Numbered from the stretch's first letter, positions 13,141-24,927 are shown. The stretch is 64,000 bases of DNA from Viola odorata (GCA_963691705.1 OY829539.1:18832407-18896406); one strand, 5' to 3'. The notes: a model not told the origin generated them from the letters alone. Made by a program: numbers and translations.

Positions 13141-13561
13141 CAGGATATTACGTTGAAATTTGCACTCGGTGAGAGTTTCAATTGAACCAATCTGTGTGCT
13201 TCACTTGTGTGAGAGCTAAGCAAAATACCAAAAGAACAGATCCTTTCCTTTATGAATAAGTTAAGATGATCTTTGACTACAAAGAAAAAGAGTAATCAAC
13301 ACATTGATTTATTATAATTATAAGTAGTCGGTAAGAAAAAGCCATCCCTTATCCGATATTAATTTATCCAATATATATTAATTTGAAGTGACATCGTGGT
13401 TGAATCACATCTAAAAAACGAAAGAAACATTTAATGTCGTATGGCAGGACGTAACTTTTAATTAGACTAGTCAAATATTCCGACTATAAATGCATGTGCC
13501 TTACAAGCAATATTTCTCATCAATTAACATAGTATTTACTACTACTACAACCAGTATCACC
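13141..13561 (+). promoter_or_regulatory. GLP2 upstream region and TATA box
   Basis: The TATA box TATAAAT at 13485-13491 lies 77 bases before the ATG. GTCGTATGGCAGGACGTAAC at about 13435 is shared with GLP1 and GLP3. The entire stretch is nearly the same as 36940-37348. No other gene is present. Confidence 0.75.
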
Positions 13562-13781
13562 ATGAAAAGTGCCCAAATTCTTGTAGCTCTTGCCGTTTTG
13601 GCTCTAGCTTCCTCAATCGCCTCCGCCTACGATCCCCACTCCCTTCAAGACTATTGTGTTGCCATCAATGATCCTAAACAAGCTGGTACTATAATTAATA
13701 CTTTAATTATCCCTTAATTTTTTTAGAATCTAGTGCGAATAAAATTAGTACTTTTCCGTAATATCTAGCTGATCATATTTG

Positions 13782-13822
<41 letters not shown>

Positions 13823-14460
13823 GCACGACACAATTATATAAGTCGTTTTTTTTACATGTTTGTCTTTTTAAATGTTTTCTAATTAATATTATTTTGACTT
13901 ATTCAGTGTTTGTGAATGGGAAAGTATGCAAGGACCCAAAGCTTGCCACAGCAGATGATTTCTTATTTTCAGGCCTAAACATTCCATTCGACACAAATAA
14001 TGTGTATGGATTTAACGGGACTACAATAGGTGTTGACTTACTTCCGGGCCTGAACACTCTTGGCTCAGCTTTCCTCCGCCTTGACTTTGCACCCAATGGT
14101 GGCGTCACCCCACCCCACATCCACCCTCGTGCGACGGAGGTTTTGTATATTGTTGAAGGTGTCTTTTATGCTGGTTTTGTCACATCTGGAGATAGTCGTC
14201 TCATTACCAAAATACTGCATCCCGGAGATGTTTTTGTTTTTCCAATCGGACTTGTTCACTTCCAACTCAATATTTCTAAAAAACCAGGATTTATCTTAGG
14301 TAGTTTCAATAGCCAAAACCCCGGATTCATTTTCGCGGGGGAGTCAACTTTTGGAACGAATCCATCCATGAACCCAGATGTTCTCACCAGGTCTTTCAGA
14401 TTAGACAAAGAAGCTGTGATTGATCTTCAGAAGAAATTTCTTAACGAGCCGTTTATGTGA
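13562..14460 (+). CDS. GLP2, germin-like protein (secreted cupin)
   Basis: Exons 13562-13685 and 13907-14460 encode 225 residues, the usual germin-like length. Signal peptide 1-22 (cleavage after ASIASA); Cys32 and Cys49 form the conserved N-terminal disulfide pair. Box 1 is HIHPRATEVLYIVEG with His112, His114 and Glu119; box 2 is GDVFVFPIGLVHFQLN with His159. Together these give the Mn-binding site. NGT and NIS are likely N-glycosylation sites. The C-terminus is IDLQKKFLNEPFM. The protein should be an oligomeric apoplastic protein; the enzymatic activity cannot be deduced. The ATG at 13562 is chosen because it opens the signal peptide and has the conserved TATA spacing. An ATG 72 bases upstream would add a non-signal leader. 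Confidence 0.95.
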
Positions 14461-14742
14461 AACTCCATAATTAAGAAGTAATCACATGAACTTTAAAAAA
14501 TCAATAAATTTATAAAGAGTAATTATTATTCTAATATTGTCATGTCATTGGAATTATGTCCCAAGTAATAAATGAACTCGCTTAGGAGCAGTCTAGTGGG
14601 CTTGGTTGTGTATATATTACTTTTGCTTTACATTTGTTAATGTAAGATGAATTAAAATAAAGATTTATCAAGGATTTACCTTGATATAATTGATTCGGTG
14701 ATATGTATAATATTTCAAATGAAGGTAATTTACAAATGGTAA
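14461..14742. other. GLP2 3' flank
   Basis: Downstream sequence shared with GLP3 (38226-38425, then 38728-38783), including AATAAAGATTTATCAAG. In duplicate 2 a MITE interrupts it; here it is uninterrupted. Confidence 0.6.
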
Positions 14743-15558
14743 CACTACAAAAAGAAACTATCAATTCGGGACGATTTTTTTGCGACGGAACATTTTATTT
14801 ATTATTATTTTTAATTTTAATTAATATATTAATATATTAATTAAATTATCACCAAAATGCTTACAAAAAATATAATTTAGAATGAAATAAAATAACCTAA
14901 TTTTCTAACAATCATGCTCGAATGAGATAATCACAAATTCTAAAAAAATAAAGGTAGAAAAAATATTCAAGAAAATAAAAAATAAAAAATAAAAAGGATA
15001 AAAAAAAGTGGAAAAAAAATTAATTATCAAAGTCAGACCAACGATTTGGACATAAAATTTCCAATTTCCAATCTCCCTCCCAATCAAAAACATGGCGCCT
15101 ATATTCCCGACAGCAGCCACGTCCTCTCACTGTCTCTCTCCTCTGTCTCATCTCCGGCCGGCGACGTCACATAACATAAGAGTCCTCCGACTAGTGGCTC
15201 AATTAAGAGTCCGAGGTTTATGTACACTTTCATTGCTGTTTTCGTTTTTGAACTAGAACACGAATCTGGAGATTTAACACGCGGTACTTCCGCACCAAAA
15301 GTCCCTGTTTTGGATGTAACCCATCTCCGATTTCTCAATATTCTACTGAAATCTCAATATTTCTCAATACTTCCGCACCAAAAGTCCAGGTCAATTTTAA
15401 TTGGATTTCTGCTATTTGTATTTTGAATTACTTATTGATGGTTTCTTTTGACGTTACAAGTAATGGGTTTTGCTGGGCATTTTACTTCTTGATTCCAAAC
15501 CCCTGCTGTGTTATAAATTGTTGTACATGCTTAGAGATGAAGAGAGAGGGAGAGAGAC

Positions 15559-15705
15559 ATGGAAGCTGTTCTTCAAACCAAAGGGCTTTTTTCACTCCCA
15601 CCTAACCCGAAAACCAGGTCTCTGTTTGCCTCACGAGGCTTAAAGCAGAGACTTTTTGCTTCAAAACCCAAAACCCTTACTGGGTTATCCATTTCCTCCT
15701 TCAGG
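15559..15705 (+). pseudogene. Exon encoding a transit-peptide-like N-terminus (captured)
   Basis: From ATG 15559 the frame reads MEAVLQTKGLFSLPPNPKTR followed by SLFASRGLKQRLFASKPKTL and ends at a donor, CCTTCAG/GTAACA. The Ser/Arg/Lys-rich, acid-poor composition looks like a plastid transit peptide. I do not recognise the donor gene. Splicing to the next exon would not keep the ACX4 frame, so this is probably a third captured gene fragment rather than ACX4 exon 1. Confidence 0.5.
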
Positions 15706-15827
15706 TAACAATACTTTGTTTTCTTTTTAATGTATGAAGAAATATTTAAGGTTGGTTTGTCTAGATGGAGATTCATTTATTAGAATTGGTGTACTTATGA
15801 TGCTTGTTTTGTTGTTCAAAATTACAG

Positions 15828-16319
15828 CTTCAGACTATTTTCAGTTAGATGATTTACTGAATGCTGAAGAGCAGGCAACTAGGATGAAAGTAAGACAGAC
15901 TATGGAAATGGAAATAGCTCCTATAATGACAGAGGTAGATACTAGATTGTTATGTTGGTTGGATTTTTTCACAAGTGTCTGTTTTTTGTTGTTATTGCCC
16001 ACTTCTTTTTCTTCTTTTCCAGTATTGGGAGAAGGCAAAATTTCCATTTCATGTTGTTCCAAAGCTTGCTGCTATGCGTGTTGCTGGTAGCACGATTAAG
16101 GTAATGTTATGGGGTTTTTCTTTTAATTAACTTTATTTGTTTTCCTCTTGGTGGAAAATGTGAGGAGTTAGATGATTTGTGGTTTCAAATTTCAGGGTTA
16201 TGGATGCCCTGGTCTCTCCATCACTGCTAGTGCTGTGGCTACTGCAGAAGTTGCTAGAGTTGATGCTAGCTGCTCTACTTTCATTTTGGTGCATTCATCT
16301 TTGGCGATGCTTTCCATAG
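15828..16319 (+). pseudogene. ACX4: ACX4 (short-chain acyl-CoA oxidase) fragment, three exons
   Basis: Exons 15828-15934, 16023-16100 and 16196-16319, with GT-AG introns retained, read [20 protein letters not shown] ... [27 protein letters not shown], and [20 protein letters not shown] ... [12 protein letters not shown]. This is the N-terminal acyl-CoA dehydrogenase domain of the plant peroxisomal short-chain acyl-CoA oxidase ACX4. The match stops at the LAMLSI exon, so the FAD- and substrate-binding remainder (roughly 300 residues) and the peroxisomal SRL-type signal are missing. Introns show the fragment came from genomic DNA and not from mRNA. It cannot encode an enzyme. Confidence 0.92.
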
Positions 16320-16530
16320 GTCAGTTTTGGTTGAAGTGTTTTGCCCTGCTGAAATACCTCTTGATGGGTCAGTGACGCATGTTTCTGGTACAGGAATGAT
16401 GCCAGAGGTCGAGGAGACTTGTCCCAAGGGATCTGCTCGATGCGCAGACAACAAATCTTTGGTTACCTGCGTTCTTCATTTCTATCGTGGTAAGTTGTTC
16501 ATAATGCATTAGGATTGCAAAGTTACATTA
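16320..16530 (+). pseudogene. Unrecognised captured exon-like fragment
   Basis: After the ACX4 match ends, a frame reads [20 protein letters not shown] and continues to VTCVLHFYRG, ending at a GTAAG donor near 16491. It looks exon-like but I do not recognise a family. It is repeated in copy 2 (40570-40745). Confidence 0.35.
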
Positions 16531-16699
16531 AATATTGAAAATTTGAGAATGGTTTAATTGTTGGAAGTACAATGTCTGTTCATGCATGCTTGATTTGTAA
16601 AGCATACACCTTTGATTTAATGGAAAGAATGTAGGCATTGGACCATCAATATTTCTATGAAACTGCCCAGGAAATAAATATAACGAATGTTTTCACCTT

Positions 16700-17520
16700 G
16701 ATTGTTTCATTAAATATAGCGTCGCTTAGAGCCAAAGAAGGAGAAAGCAAATGATTCCATACTCCTTTCTGCCAAGGTCGGTGACAAAAAGATAGTTCTC
16801 GGGACTCTTTCTTCTGACAAGTTTCCTCAATTGTCCTCTCATTTAGTTTTTGAGTACGATTTTTAGCCATCTCACAATGGCAAAAGCGGGAGCGTTCACT
16901 TTTGCGGCTACGAAACTCTATATCCTTTTAATTTTTTGTTTTCTTCTTTCTATTGAACTGTTTTTGAGTCTAACAGACAACTATTACTGCTAGAAATTAC
17001 TGCTTAAAAAAGTGTCGTTTGCCCTCTTGGTTGTTTCATTAATATTCTGCTGTCCCTTGACTCTTCTGCTGTCTCGTGATTCCCACTGCATATGCTCCTG
17101 GTGAGTCCTGCTACATCGATTGAAACTTGTAGGTTTCTTGGCTGTATTTTTTCCCCAACTCATGTTAAGTATGTTTGTTAATATCGAGATGATTCTGAAG
17201 ATATAAGTGAAGATGAATTTGATGATAAAGTGAAGAAGAGGAACTTCCAGTGGCAAATGGTATGCTCCTTCTTTTCACTAAATTACAGATTGTTCATTCA
17301 TTGATTGATTTAGTACTGTGTTAATTTGTCATTTTTTTTTCCAGGAAATGTTGAGCAACAAATTAAGAAGCTGAAAGCCTGCTACTGCCAAGGCCAGTGA
17401 AGCCAAGGTGCCAGCTTCAAAACCAAAAGGAGAATGCAAAGCGAAGCCAAAATGTCTTACCTGGCAACAATGAATCTGATGAAGATGATTCCATGGATGG
17501 TTTGTCTGATGAGGAGGTAT
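16700..17520 (+). pseudogene. HD2-type histone deacetylase (HDT) fragments
   Basis: The block at about 16705-16916 reads, with a frameshift and an in-frame TAG, SAKVGDKKIVLGTLSSDKFP, QLSSHLVFEYDF and HNGKSGSVHFCGYET: the nucleoplasmin-like N-terminal domain of the plant-specific HD2 family. Further acidic pieces follow at 17188-17262 (DDSEDISEDEFDDKVKKRNF) and 17370-17516 (NNESDEDDSMDGLSDEE), matching the acidic central region. The catalytic-motif start (MEFWG) and the C-terminal zinc finger are missing. It lies directly downstream of the ACX4 fragment inside the CACTA element. Confidence 0.85.
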
Positions 17521-18182
17521 CAACTTACATTTGCTTGATTTAAATAGAGTTTTTTTGCTTTCTATTTAGATGGGTTACAGAAGCAATGATGTTTTGTTGT
17601 CTTTAATTGTATATTTGGTATTTTGGTTCATGCGGCATTCTTACGGTAATGGGGTTTCTTTCATTTGGTGCAGGCAATTTTTGGAATTATTGTTCATAGC
17701 ATTGTTTAGATCTCGTGTGAGGAAAAATGGCCCTTTTTACGTGCCCTTGTTCTAGCCATTTGGAATTTGTGGACACGTACAATATTTTGGTGTTAGCTTC
17801 TCTTTGTTTGTTAATTATTTTTAGGGTATAAATTAGTTCATAAATACTAATTTTCCTTTATCTTTCTTTTTTTCAACTTATATTCTTATTATTTGTAACC
17901 TTATATGTCATACAGTTCGATTAAATTTATTTCAATTTTTATTATTTAAGTTATTTAAAATGTATGTATACGTGCACGTTTGTAATCAAATTTAACATTT
18001 ATATATATACCTGAATTTAGAATTGAATTGAAAGTATCTTTGTTATAAATATTCATTATAATTTTTTTTGTTAATTAATAAAATTAAATAAATTTATCAT
18101 AAATATTTATTATTAAAATTATAATTAATTAATAAAATTGAAAAAAATTATCATAAATATTAATTAAATAAATTTGAAAAAA

Positions 18183-18272
18183 GGTTGTGATGGAAATATT
18201 CCGTCACGTTAATGTTAACTTTGTGACGGAAATTAACGTTAATGTTGTGACGGAATATTTCCATGACAACCC
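18183..18272. repeat. Subterminal hairpin of CACTA copy 1
   Basis: GGTTGTGATGGAAATATTCC at the left pairs with its complement at the right (GGAATATTTCCATGACAACC). Nested TTAACGTTAA and GTGACGGAA units lie inside. Copy 2 has the matching but shorter hairpin at 42000-42074. Confidence 0.8.
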
Positions 18273-18685
18273 TTTCTCTTTCCTTTTTATTCCGGAAAAA
18301 TATTGTCGCGATAGATGTACAAATCGTCACTATATATTCTTTGTTGTATTTCCGTCACAATGATCTTGTAACGTTGTGATGAAAATATTCCCTCCACCCT
18401 TTTCCATTCCTTTTTCTTTTTGGAAAAACATTGTCGCAATAAATGTAAAAATCGTCGCTAAAGATGTACCAATCGTCGTCGCTATAGCATCATTGTTGTG
18501 ACAGGAGCTTTTCCATCGCAAAAGTCAAGCTTTTCTGACGGAATACTGCCCGTCGCAATATAAACCGTTTGAATTTGTTTTTGCGACGGAAGTTTATTGT
18601 GACGGTGTGTCCGTTGCAAAAAATTTGCGACTGATTTTTCAATCCTTCAAATTCTGGACAAACGCAACTAGTTTTTTTTGTAGTG

Positions 18686-20022
18686 ATAAGAACATAAACA
18701 TGATAATTCTTTTCCATAAACATCAGCTAATGAAAAAGTTATTATTAAAAAATAAATACATGTAATTTTTTAGTCGATTTGTTGTCATGTGCTCAATTGA
18801 CATTAATTATAATTTAAACTCATTTTTTATCATTAAATTCACATTTCTTTTCAAAATAATCATTATCTTTCATCATCAAAAATTAATTTGTTTTTTTCCT
18901 CTTTTTTATATGGAGTTTAATTTGTAATGATTAACACAAATTTTTATACCCCAAACAAGTAGGGTGCCTAACACATTTTCTATTCGTACAAATCCCTGAA
19001 TTCAAAATTTCTAGATTGCAAACTAGTACTTTAATATTGGATTTTTACATGGAGTTATTCATATTTTGTTTTCAAGATTTATTTTAGTTAATAATTTTTT
19101 TTTGAATTTTAAAAATAAGATTTTTAATGGTTTACTTTATTTTTTTCAAAATAAATAAAGCGACAACTCTTTTCTTTTCATTTCCCTAGTAAAGATCGTT
19201 TGATATTCTTCACGAGCTAGATTGTGAATTAGTTAATGGAATATGTTATGTTCCCTTTAAATTTAAGATTCCTTTTTTTTTCATGTAAGATTTGAATGGT
19301 TGTTCACAGTTTGAGGATTCCACTTGGGACATAGAAAACACAAATTCTTTGTTTTCTTTAAGAGAACTTAAATGAGTTATTGTTTTGATCATTTCGAATT
19401 AACATTTGTTTTAAAACTTTTTTTTAAGGGTAAAACTTATTCTTTTATTCACGAATCTTCGATTTTTATCTTTGATTCATCATCATGTACCTGAATTGCA
19501 TTGTTTTCAGGAAAAAAAAAATTACAAAAATCAAAAATCAAAAATCAAAAAAATGAAAAAAATGAAAAGACAAAAAAAAAACTCATATCCCCCATTTTGG
19601 CAAATTTGGCATATAAGCACTCTTTCTCGAGTTCACTTGAAAATTGATATCGTTCTCAATTAAAATGTTTTCCGAAAACCATTTTCTATCAAAACAAAGG
19701 TAACCCTTCGATTTATTCAATTCTGGCGTTTTGGGAATGAGGAGCATATTTGCATTAATTTGGATGGATACTTGGGTGCCTTAATTTCATACAGATGGGT
19801 TTTCTAGACACTGTGCGTTTTCTTGGCTGCGTGAAAAAAAAAAAAAATACATATATGTATATATTAAAACATTCGACGGAATGTCATTCGGAAAATGAAT
19901 TACTTTTCGACTTCCATGATCACCGTCTATTTTAATCGAGCAACACCCTTTATGGGTTCTAAGTTAGTGCGCAGTTGGGCACCGTAACCCGACTTCTTTT
20001 TCATCCCGCATCGCCAGTTTTG

Positions 20023-20056
<34 letters not shown>
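18686..20056. other. Non-coding duplicated DNA after CACTA copy 1
   Basis: AT-rich sequence nearly the same as 42553-43890 in duplicate 2. No gene is recognised; short frames are broken differently in the two copies. Confidence 0.65.
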
Positions 20057-20060
<4 letters not shown>

Positions 20061-20939
20061 TTTGCTAACCTGCCAACTTCATGGGTAGGTTAGCATTGTG
20101 CCCACATTTTTTAGACACAAAATACCCCTACTTTTTATTAAATTTGAAGGACAAAAAAATCAACTCATTTAATTTCTCTCTCCTTTAATAATTGTTTCTC
20201 TCTCATCCTTTTTTTTTCTTTTTCCGATTTAACCTTCTCTCTTCTTTTTTTCCCCTTATTTATCTCTTTTTTATTTATTTTCCAATTTTATTATAACCTT
20301 CTCTCTTCTTTTTTTCCCCTTATTTATCTCTTTTTTATTTATTTTCCAATTTTATTATACGCCATCTTCTTCTTTTTGTAAGTTCCTTATTTATCTGGTT
20401 GTTCTTTTTTTGCTAAATTTTATCTTTATCTTTTTGCTATTTTTCGTTAGTAAGCTAGAAATATTATTAAAGATGATGTCAAAAAAAAATACCGTATATC
20501 AAGCTTATCCTTTTTTTTAATTTATTTTTTTCCGATAATTTATATTTTTATTCCAAAAGTGAATTAATCCCTTAATTTGATTTTAGGAAAAGTTAAAAGC
20601 CAATTTCTTTTTGTTTAAAAATAAAAATAATAATCACATATCTATGAATCTGATTATGCACCTTTTGAAAACCATCATCTAAAAAATTAGCTAATAAAGA
20701 AAAAATTGAATTACACAGAAAACAAGTTTGCACCCAAAAAAAAAAAAAAAAAAGAGAAGGTGTTATCGGAAAGAAAAAAAAATGAGAGAGAAACAAATGG
20801 TGTAAATGTATTTAAAGACTAATTATTAAAGGAGAAAGAAATTATATGAGTTGATTCTTTTGTCCTTCAAATTTCATAAAAAGTAGGGGTATTTTGTGTC
20901 CAAAAAATGTGGGCACAATGCTAACATATCCGGGTTAGA
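20057..20939. mobile_element. Foldback MITE present only in duplicate 1
   Basis: Inverted arms of about 140 bp: GTTAGCATTGTGCCCACATT, then CACAAAATACCCCTAC and CAACTCATTTAATTTCTCTC on the left, mirrored at 20800-20930. The interior is a T/C-rich tract containing a direct repeat (AACCTTCTCTCTTCTTTTTT at about 20230 and 20296). It is absent at the corresponding place in duplicate 2 (near 43895). It sits in an (AT)n run, so the target duplication cannot be read. Confidence 0.8.
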
Positions 20940-20969
20940 AAAAAAAAATATTATTATTTTAAAAATGTA

Positions 20970-21228
20970 CTCCCTCCGTTCCACTTTAATTGGCTTTTTA
21001 GAATAGTAGAAAAGCGTAAGCCGTTGATTTACGGACTTATTTTATTCCTCATTGTTTCATTTTTTCTTCTAATTTCCACTGAAATTACCACACCATCATC
21101 AAATTGGATTGATTCAAAAAACAATTTATCATTTGCACAAAATATATGCTTCGAAAAAAATAAAATGACAAATACCCAAAATAGTAACAATCCGCAGAAA
21201 AGTGACAGGTAAAATGGAACGGAGGGAG
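20970..21228. mobile_element. Stowaway-type MITE with a visible empty site
   Basis: It starts CTCCCTCCGTTCCACTTTAA and ends TAAAATGGAACGGAGGGAG, flanked by TA at 20968-20969 and 21229-21230. Duplicate 2 has AAAATG-TA-TAATAAT (about 44032) with one TA and no element, so the insertion happened after the segmental duplication. Confidence 0.95.
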
Positions 21229-21830
21229 TATAATAAGTTCAGTAAAATTAAGAGATTACATTGGTGAAACTTAACTACCGAGCAACTTGATCACTAATTT
21301 AAGAAATAATAATTCTACGTATTAGTATTAATATTATGAGAAAATAATTTATGTATCACTCGATATTTTTTTTTAATTTCAAATTACCTTTGAAACTAAA
21401 TATTATTACTACGTACCTATGTACAAGATTCTATATATAGATAGATAGTATCAATTGGCTCTTCGAAATTACATAATCTTACTTAATATATAATTAAATA
21501 AATTATAATTTATCGGTTACAAAATAGTTTTATTGGAAATTTTAATTTCAATTACATTTTAAATAGAAATTAACAAATTTATATCACATTGTTATTCAAA
21601 ATAAAAAATTACATTTAAAAAAAACGAAGGTTTTTTACGGAATTTCCATCTTTAAAACTAAATATTTTTAAAATATTTATTGATCAATTTGTACGAATTA
21701 ATTATACTTACTATATTTATATATATTTTAATATTATAAATGTTTTAATTTAAATAGAAATTTAGATCAATAAATAAACAATATAAGTAAGGATACATGA
21801 TGACATAGAAAGTATAAATTCAATCCCCCA
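21229..21830. other. Right part of duplicate 1, non-coding
   Basis: Matches 44045-44247 and 45780-46009 of duplicate 2, and the last about 150 bases match 46010-46155 in inverted orientation. No gene. Confidence 0.7.
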
Positions 21831-22784
21831 TGTTGCTCACGCACCTCCACGTTTGACTCCACAAACGCTACGCTTTGCTCACGCAACACTAGTTCACGCA
21901 CCTCCACGCTTGAGTCCACAAACGCCACGCTTCACTAGCCCTAACCGAGTCCACGACTAAGTTAACACAAGAACGGCTTGCTCCGGAGATCGAGATAATA
22001 AGATGGTAGAATGGGGAAACGGGAATTTGGTAAGGTGTTTGTATGAAAAATCTGATATAATTTTATTAATGAAAACGCAGCCCTTTATATAGGCGCAAAA
22101 TACAAGTAGTTTCAACTAGTACAATTCTAATTTGACTAAGACTAGGAATTCTACTCCTAACTTAACTACACTTAATTAAATAAATAAATACAATATTAAT
22201 CTATCTAATTATGTGCAAAAGTCTTCTAGACTCTTCTCCTTGAACTGTCTCCACTCTCAAGTCCGAAATCATCTCCTTCTCCTAGTCGGACTTGAAGTTT
22301 TTCTCCTTGTCGCACTTGAACTTCTCCATGGGCCATCTTCCAATTCGCTTGTGCGTTCCAACCCAAATATTGACACGAACTAGCTCTTTGACTCAGGTTC
22401 ATATTGCCACTTGAATCGCTCAAAAAGCTCGAACTGTTTTTATTTTGGCTCGTGGTCAACTTTGCTTTGACGGATTGCGTTCCCACTATGCACGCCGATT
22501 TCTTGAATCGAGCCTGACTTTGATTCCCTCATCCGATTGACCTGATTTTTGGACATGACATTCCTAACATCTTTCGATGTCTTGTATTTTTAGAATTACT
22601 CAAATCGGAGTTCATCTTGACCACCAAATCATTTCTGGACTCCAACGCAGCCTTAGGTGCCTCTTGCGTCTTGCCCTCGCACCTTTCTTGCTCAAACACA
22701 CTTGTTTTTCGTGCGCTGTTCCTCATAGTAACACTTTGAGCTCTTGCCCACCTTGTTAAACCATTTGTAGCTTGTCTAGCTCGC
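21831..22784 (-). mobile_element. LTR of element F, left part (interrupted by E)
   Basis: On the minus strand the LTR starts TGATACGATTC at 35190, runs to 35102, is interrupted by element E, continues from 22784, and ends GTGAGCAACA at 21831, about 1.04 kb in all. A promoter-like CCTATATAAAGGGC lies at about 22081-22094 (minus). A purine tract (rc of TTCCCTCCCCCTTGG, 35191-35205) directly precedes the LTR start, as a polypurine tract should. It is the 3' LTR of a minus-strand element whose remaining interior is 35206-36287. Confidence 0.75.
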
Positions 22785-23396
22785 TGATACGATCCTAGTT
22801 GCTTAGGACGCGTAGCACGTAATTTTGATCGTTGTTCAAAAATGGATTTCAATGCGGAAGAAGATAACTCGCTTAGACAACGTAAGCCTGCTGAACGCTA
22901 AGCAGCAACCAACCTAAGTCCAAACAAGAGAGGATCCTTGTTGAATCACTACGCCTATATCCCTTGTGGATATCAACCTAGGGCAGACAACAAGTAGGAT
23001 GCAATTTCGGGTTTTACTTGTTTGACGACTCGAGTATTGCGGACTGGAGAAGGAACAAGGTTCAATTGATGAACAATGGGCAGAGATTTGAAGAGAGAAG
23101 TCCCAATTTTATCAAAATAACAGCCACCTTGAGATTTACTCGTCCGAACTGAGTCAAACTTGGACACAACCTCCCTAAGACTCCAATCGGTCTTTTATAT
23201 ATGTTGGATCTTTTATTGAAGTCGTTCTTCCAAGGGTTGACTCGAATGGATGTCAAACCTTGCGCTAGGTGCCTCCAAGCCACCTTCCATGTCATCCTAT
23301 GCGTGAATGCTTGGTCAAGCAGCGTCTCCTGCCTTGTCTCCATGTCTAGAGGTTGTATTAACCTCACTGAGGATAGCCATGGGGATAGGATCATTC
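22785..23396 (-). repeat. Inverted LTR piece at the left end of E
   Basis: The reverse complement matches the LTR from TGATACGATCC to its end but lacks about 500 bp between two GTGGCT words. It abuts a forward LTR piece starting ACAAGTAGATCTCAAGGTGG near 23397, creating a head-to-head junction. Confidence 0.85.
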
Positions 23397-23826
23397 TGAC
23401 AAGTAGATCTCAAGGTGGCTCATGGTGACATTCTAGCTGTCAAGGAGAAGACGCCCAGGCACGACCAACGACTTCGATCGAACCTAGACGGCACTGTACA
23501 TGTCGGAATTGTGCGATCGACCACTCGTTGGAAACTTCAGGATGTTAGATTTCATTTGGGATAAGATTCAGCTCATTTGGCCCAGTAGTTTAAAAGTTAT
23601 CGAAGTCGATATTATGGTGCGCACTCTGTGCGCGAGACAACATACAACTTGAGGTTTCGGCCCAAACCTTGGCCCGATGATGGAGAACTCGACATGGGTT
23701 GCTGGAATGTATTTAATTATATTTATATTTACTTTAATTAGTTGATTAGTTAATTAGTTAATTAGTTAATTAAGTTATTTTCCATAATTAGAACTCCTAC
23801 TTCTATTCCTATTAGGGTTTGCTTGT

Positions 23827-24927
23827 AAGGAAAGGGCAGTATGATAGGCGTGAAAGGAGGAAGATCTCAGTTGGTTTGAGAGCTAAGGCTGAGACATATA
23901 ACAAAAGTGAGTCAAGGGTAAGATTTCCGCCTTTTGAAGCAGTATACAGTTCGAATGCTTACTTGGATTGGGAGCGAGATGTACAATCTATTTTTCGCTG
24001 CCATGATTATTCAGAAAGGAAGAACGTGAAGTTAGCAGCAGCTACATTTAGTGGCTATGCGGTTCATTGGTGGGAACAAATTAATCTCGAGCGAACTAAC
24101 GTAGGAGACGTACCAATTCAGACTTCGGATTTCATGAAAATAGTCATGAGGCGTCGATTTGTCCCTACTCCCTTTAGCCGTTAGCTTCTCCGAAAGTTTC
24201 AGACATTGACACAAGGAAATAAGAGTGTTGAAGAGTACTTTAATGAGATGGAGATTGCTTTGGAGAGAGCACAAGTCAAGGAGACCAAAAGGGAGACGAT
24301 GGCAAGATTCTTCGAAGGCCTCAACCGAGAGATAACTGATCCACTGTATTACACTGAGTTCTTCTACTTAGAGGATATGTTACAAAAGGCGATCAGTATA
24401 GAGAAGCAAAGGAATAAGAGGTCTCTTTATCCTAGTATCAGGCCTACTAAGTCAAAGGCGAAAGATGATGCTAAGCAAGATTCGAGGACGAATCTTCTTG
24501 AAGAAGGGGAGAATGATATGGATCGAAGAACGGAATTTTCTATAATCAAAGTTCAAGCATTCGACTTCGATGAAGACAAGTTTCCTATTCAAGAAGAGAA
24601 GTCCAATACATGTCTAGGTGCAGAAGTGAGTGAGCGAGAAAAAGGAAAGGGCTTAAAAGAACCCAAAGTCTTAAAGAAGACTAATCAAAACAGCCCCCAT
24701 GAAAAGAGTGAGCATGGGCTAACTAATTCTTCTTCTTCTTATGTATTCTCTTTAGGGCAGCGAGAGCAATATGTTTTGAAGGAGAAGGAATTGTCTAAGT
24801 TGCAACAATTGGAGTTGGATGCCTTGGGTAATCCCTTTCCTTCATGGGTTTCCTTTGTTGATTCTAATAGAATTGTTGTCTTAAAAGAATCAGATTCGAG
24901 GGCGAATCTTTTCGAAGGGGAAGGGTA
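23827..24927 (+). pseudogene. gag of element E, copy 1
   Basis: The frame contains the retrotransposon gag core VRFPPFEAVYSSNAYLDWER, QSIFRCHDYSERKNVKLAAA, YAVHWWEQINLER and VEEYFNEMEIALERAQVKET, typical of Ty3-type capsid proteins. It is broken by TAG at 24182-24184, where copy 2 has GAA. The start is missing: a deletion joins the LTR directly to the region encoding GQYDRRERRK. No zinc knuckle is seen. The frame stays open past 24927 through the polypurine tract into the LTR, to 25303. Confidence 0.85.

Larger units (their letters stand above)
14743..18685. mobile_element. CACTA-type element carrying host gene fragments, copy 1
   Basis: It starts CACTACAAAAAGAAACTA and ends TAGTTTTTTTTGTAGTG, an En/Spm-type terminal inverted repeat. 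Both subterminal regions are packed with GTGACGGAA, TTCCGTCAC and ATCGTCGC words, as in CACTA elements. Instead of transposase genes the interior holds ACX4 and HD2 histone-deacetylase fragments. The flanking trinucleotides are TAA and ATA, so a clean 3-bp target duplication is not visible. The same element lies at 38784-42552 in duplicate 2, so it was present before the duplication. Confidence 0.88.

Noticed and set aside
15559..16530. A single functional gene joining the transit-peptide exon, ACX4 exons and the following exon
   Set aside because: Exon phases do not match at the first junction, ACX4 lacks about two thirds of its length, and the whole lies between CACTA termini in both copies.
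14740..18688. 3-bp target duplication of the CACTA element
   Set aside because: Flanks are TAA and ATA in copy 1 and TGA and ATA in copy 2; they fit only if an extra A is allowed, so I do not claim it.
18183..18690. CRISPR-like short repeats (GTCGC, GACGGAA words)
   Set aside because: Irregular spacing and both orientations; these are CACTA subterminal repeats in a plant genome.
20040..20056. Target-site duplication for the foldback MITE at 20057
   Set aside because: Its left flank is an (AT)n run, so any apparent duplication is uninformative.
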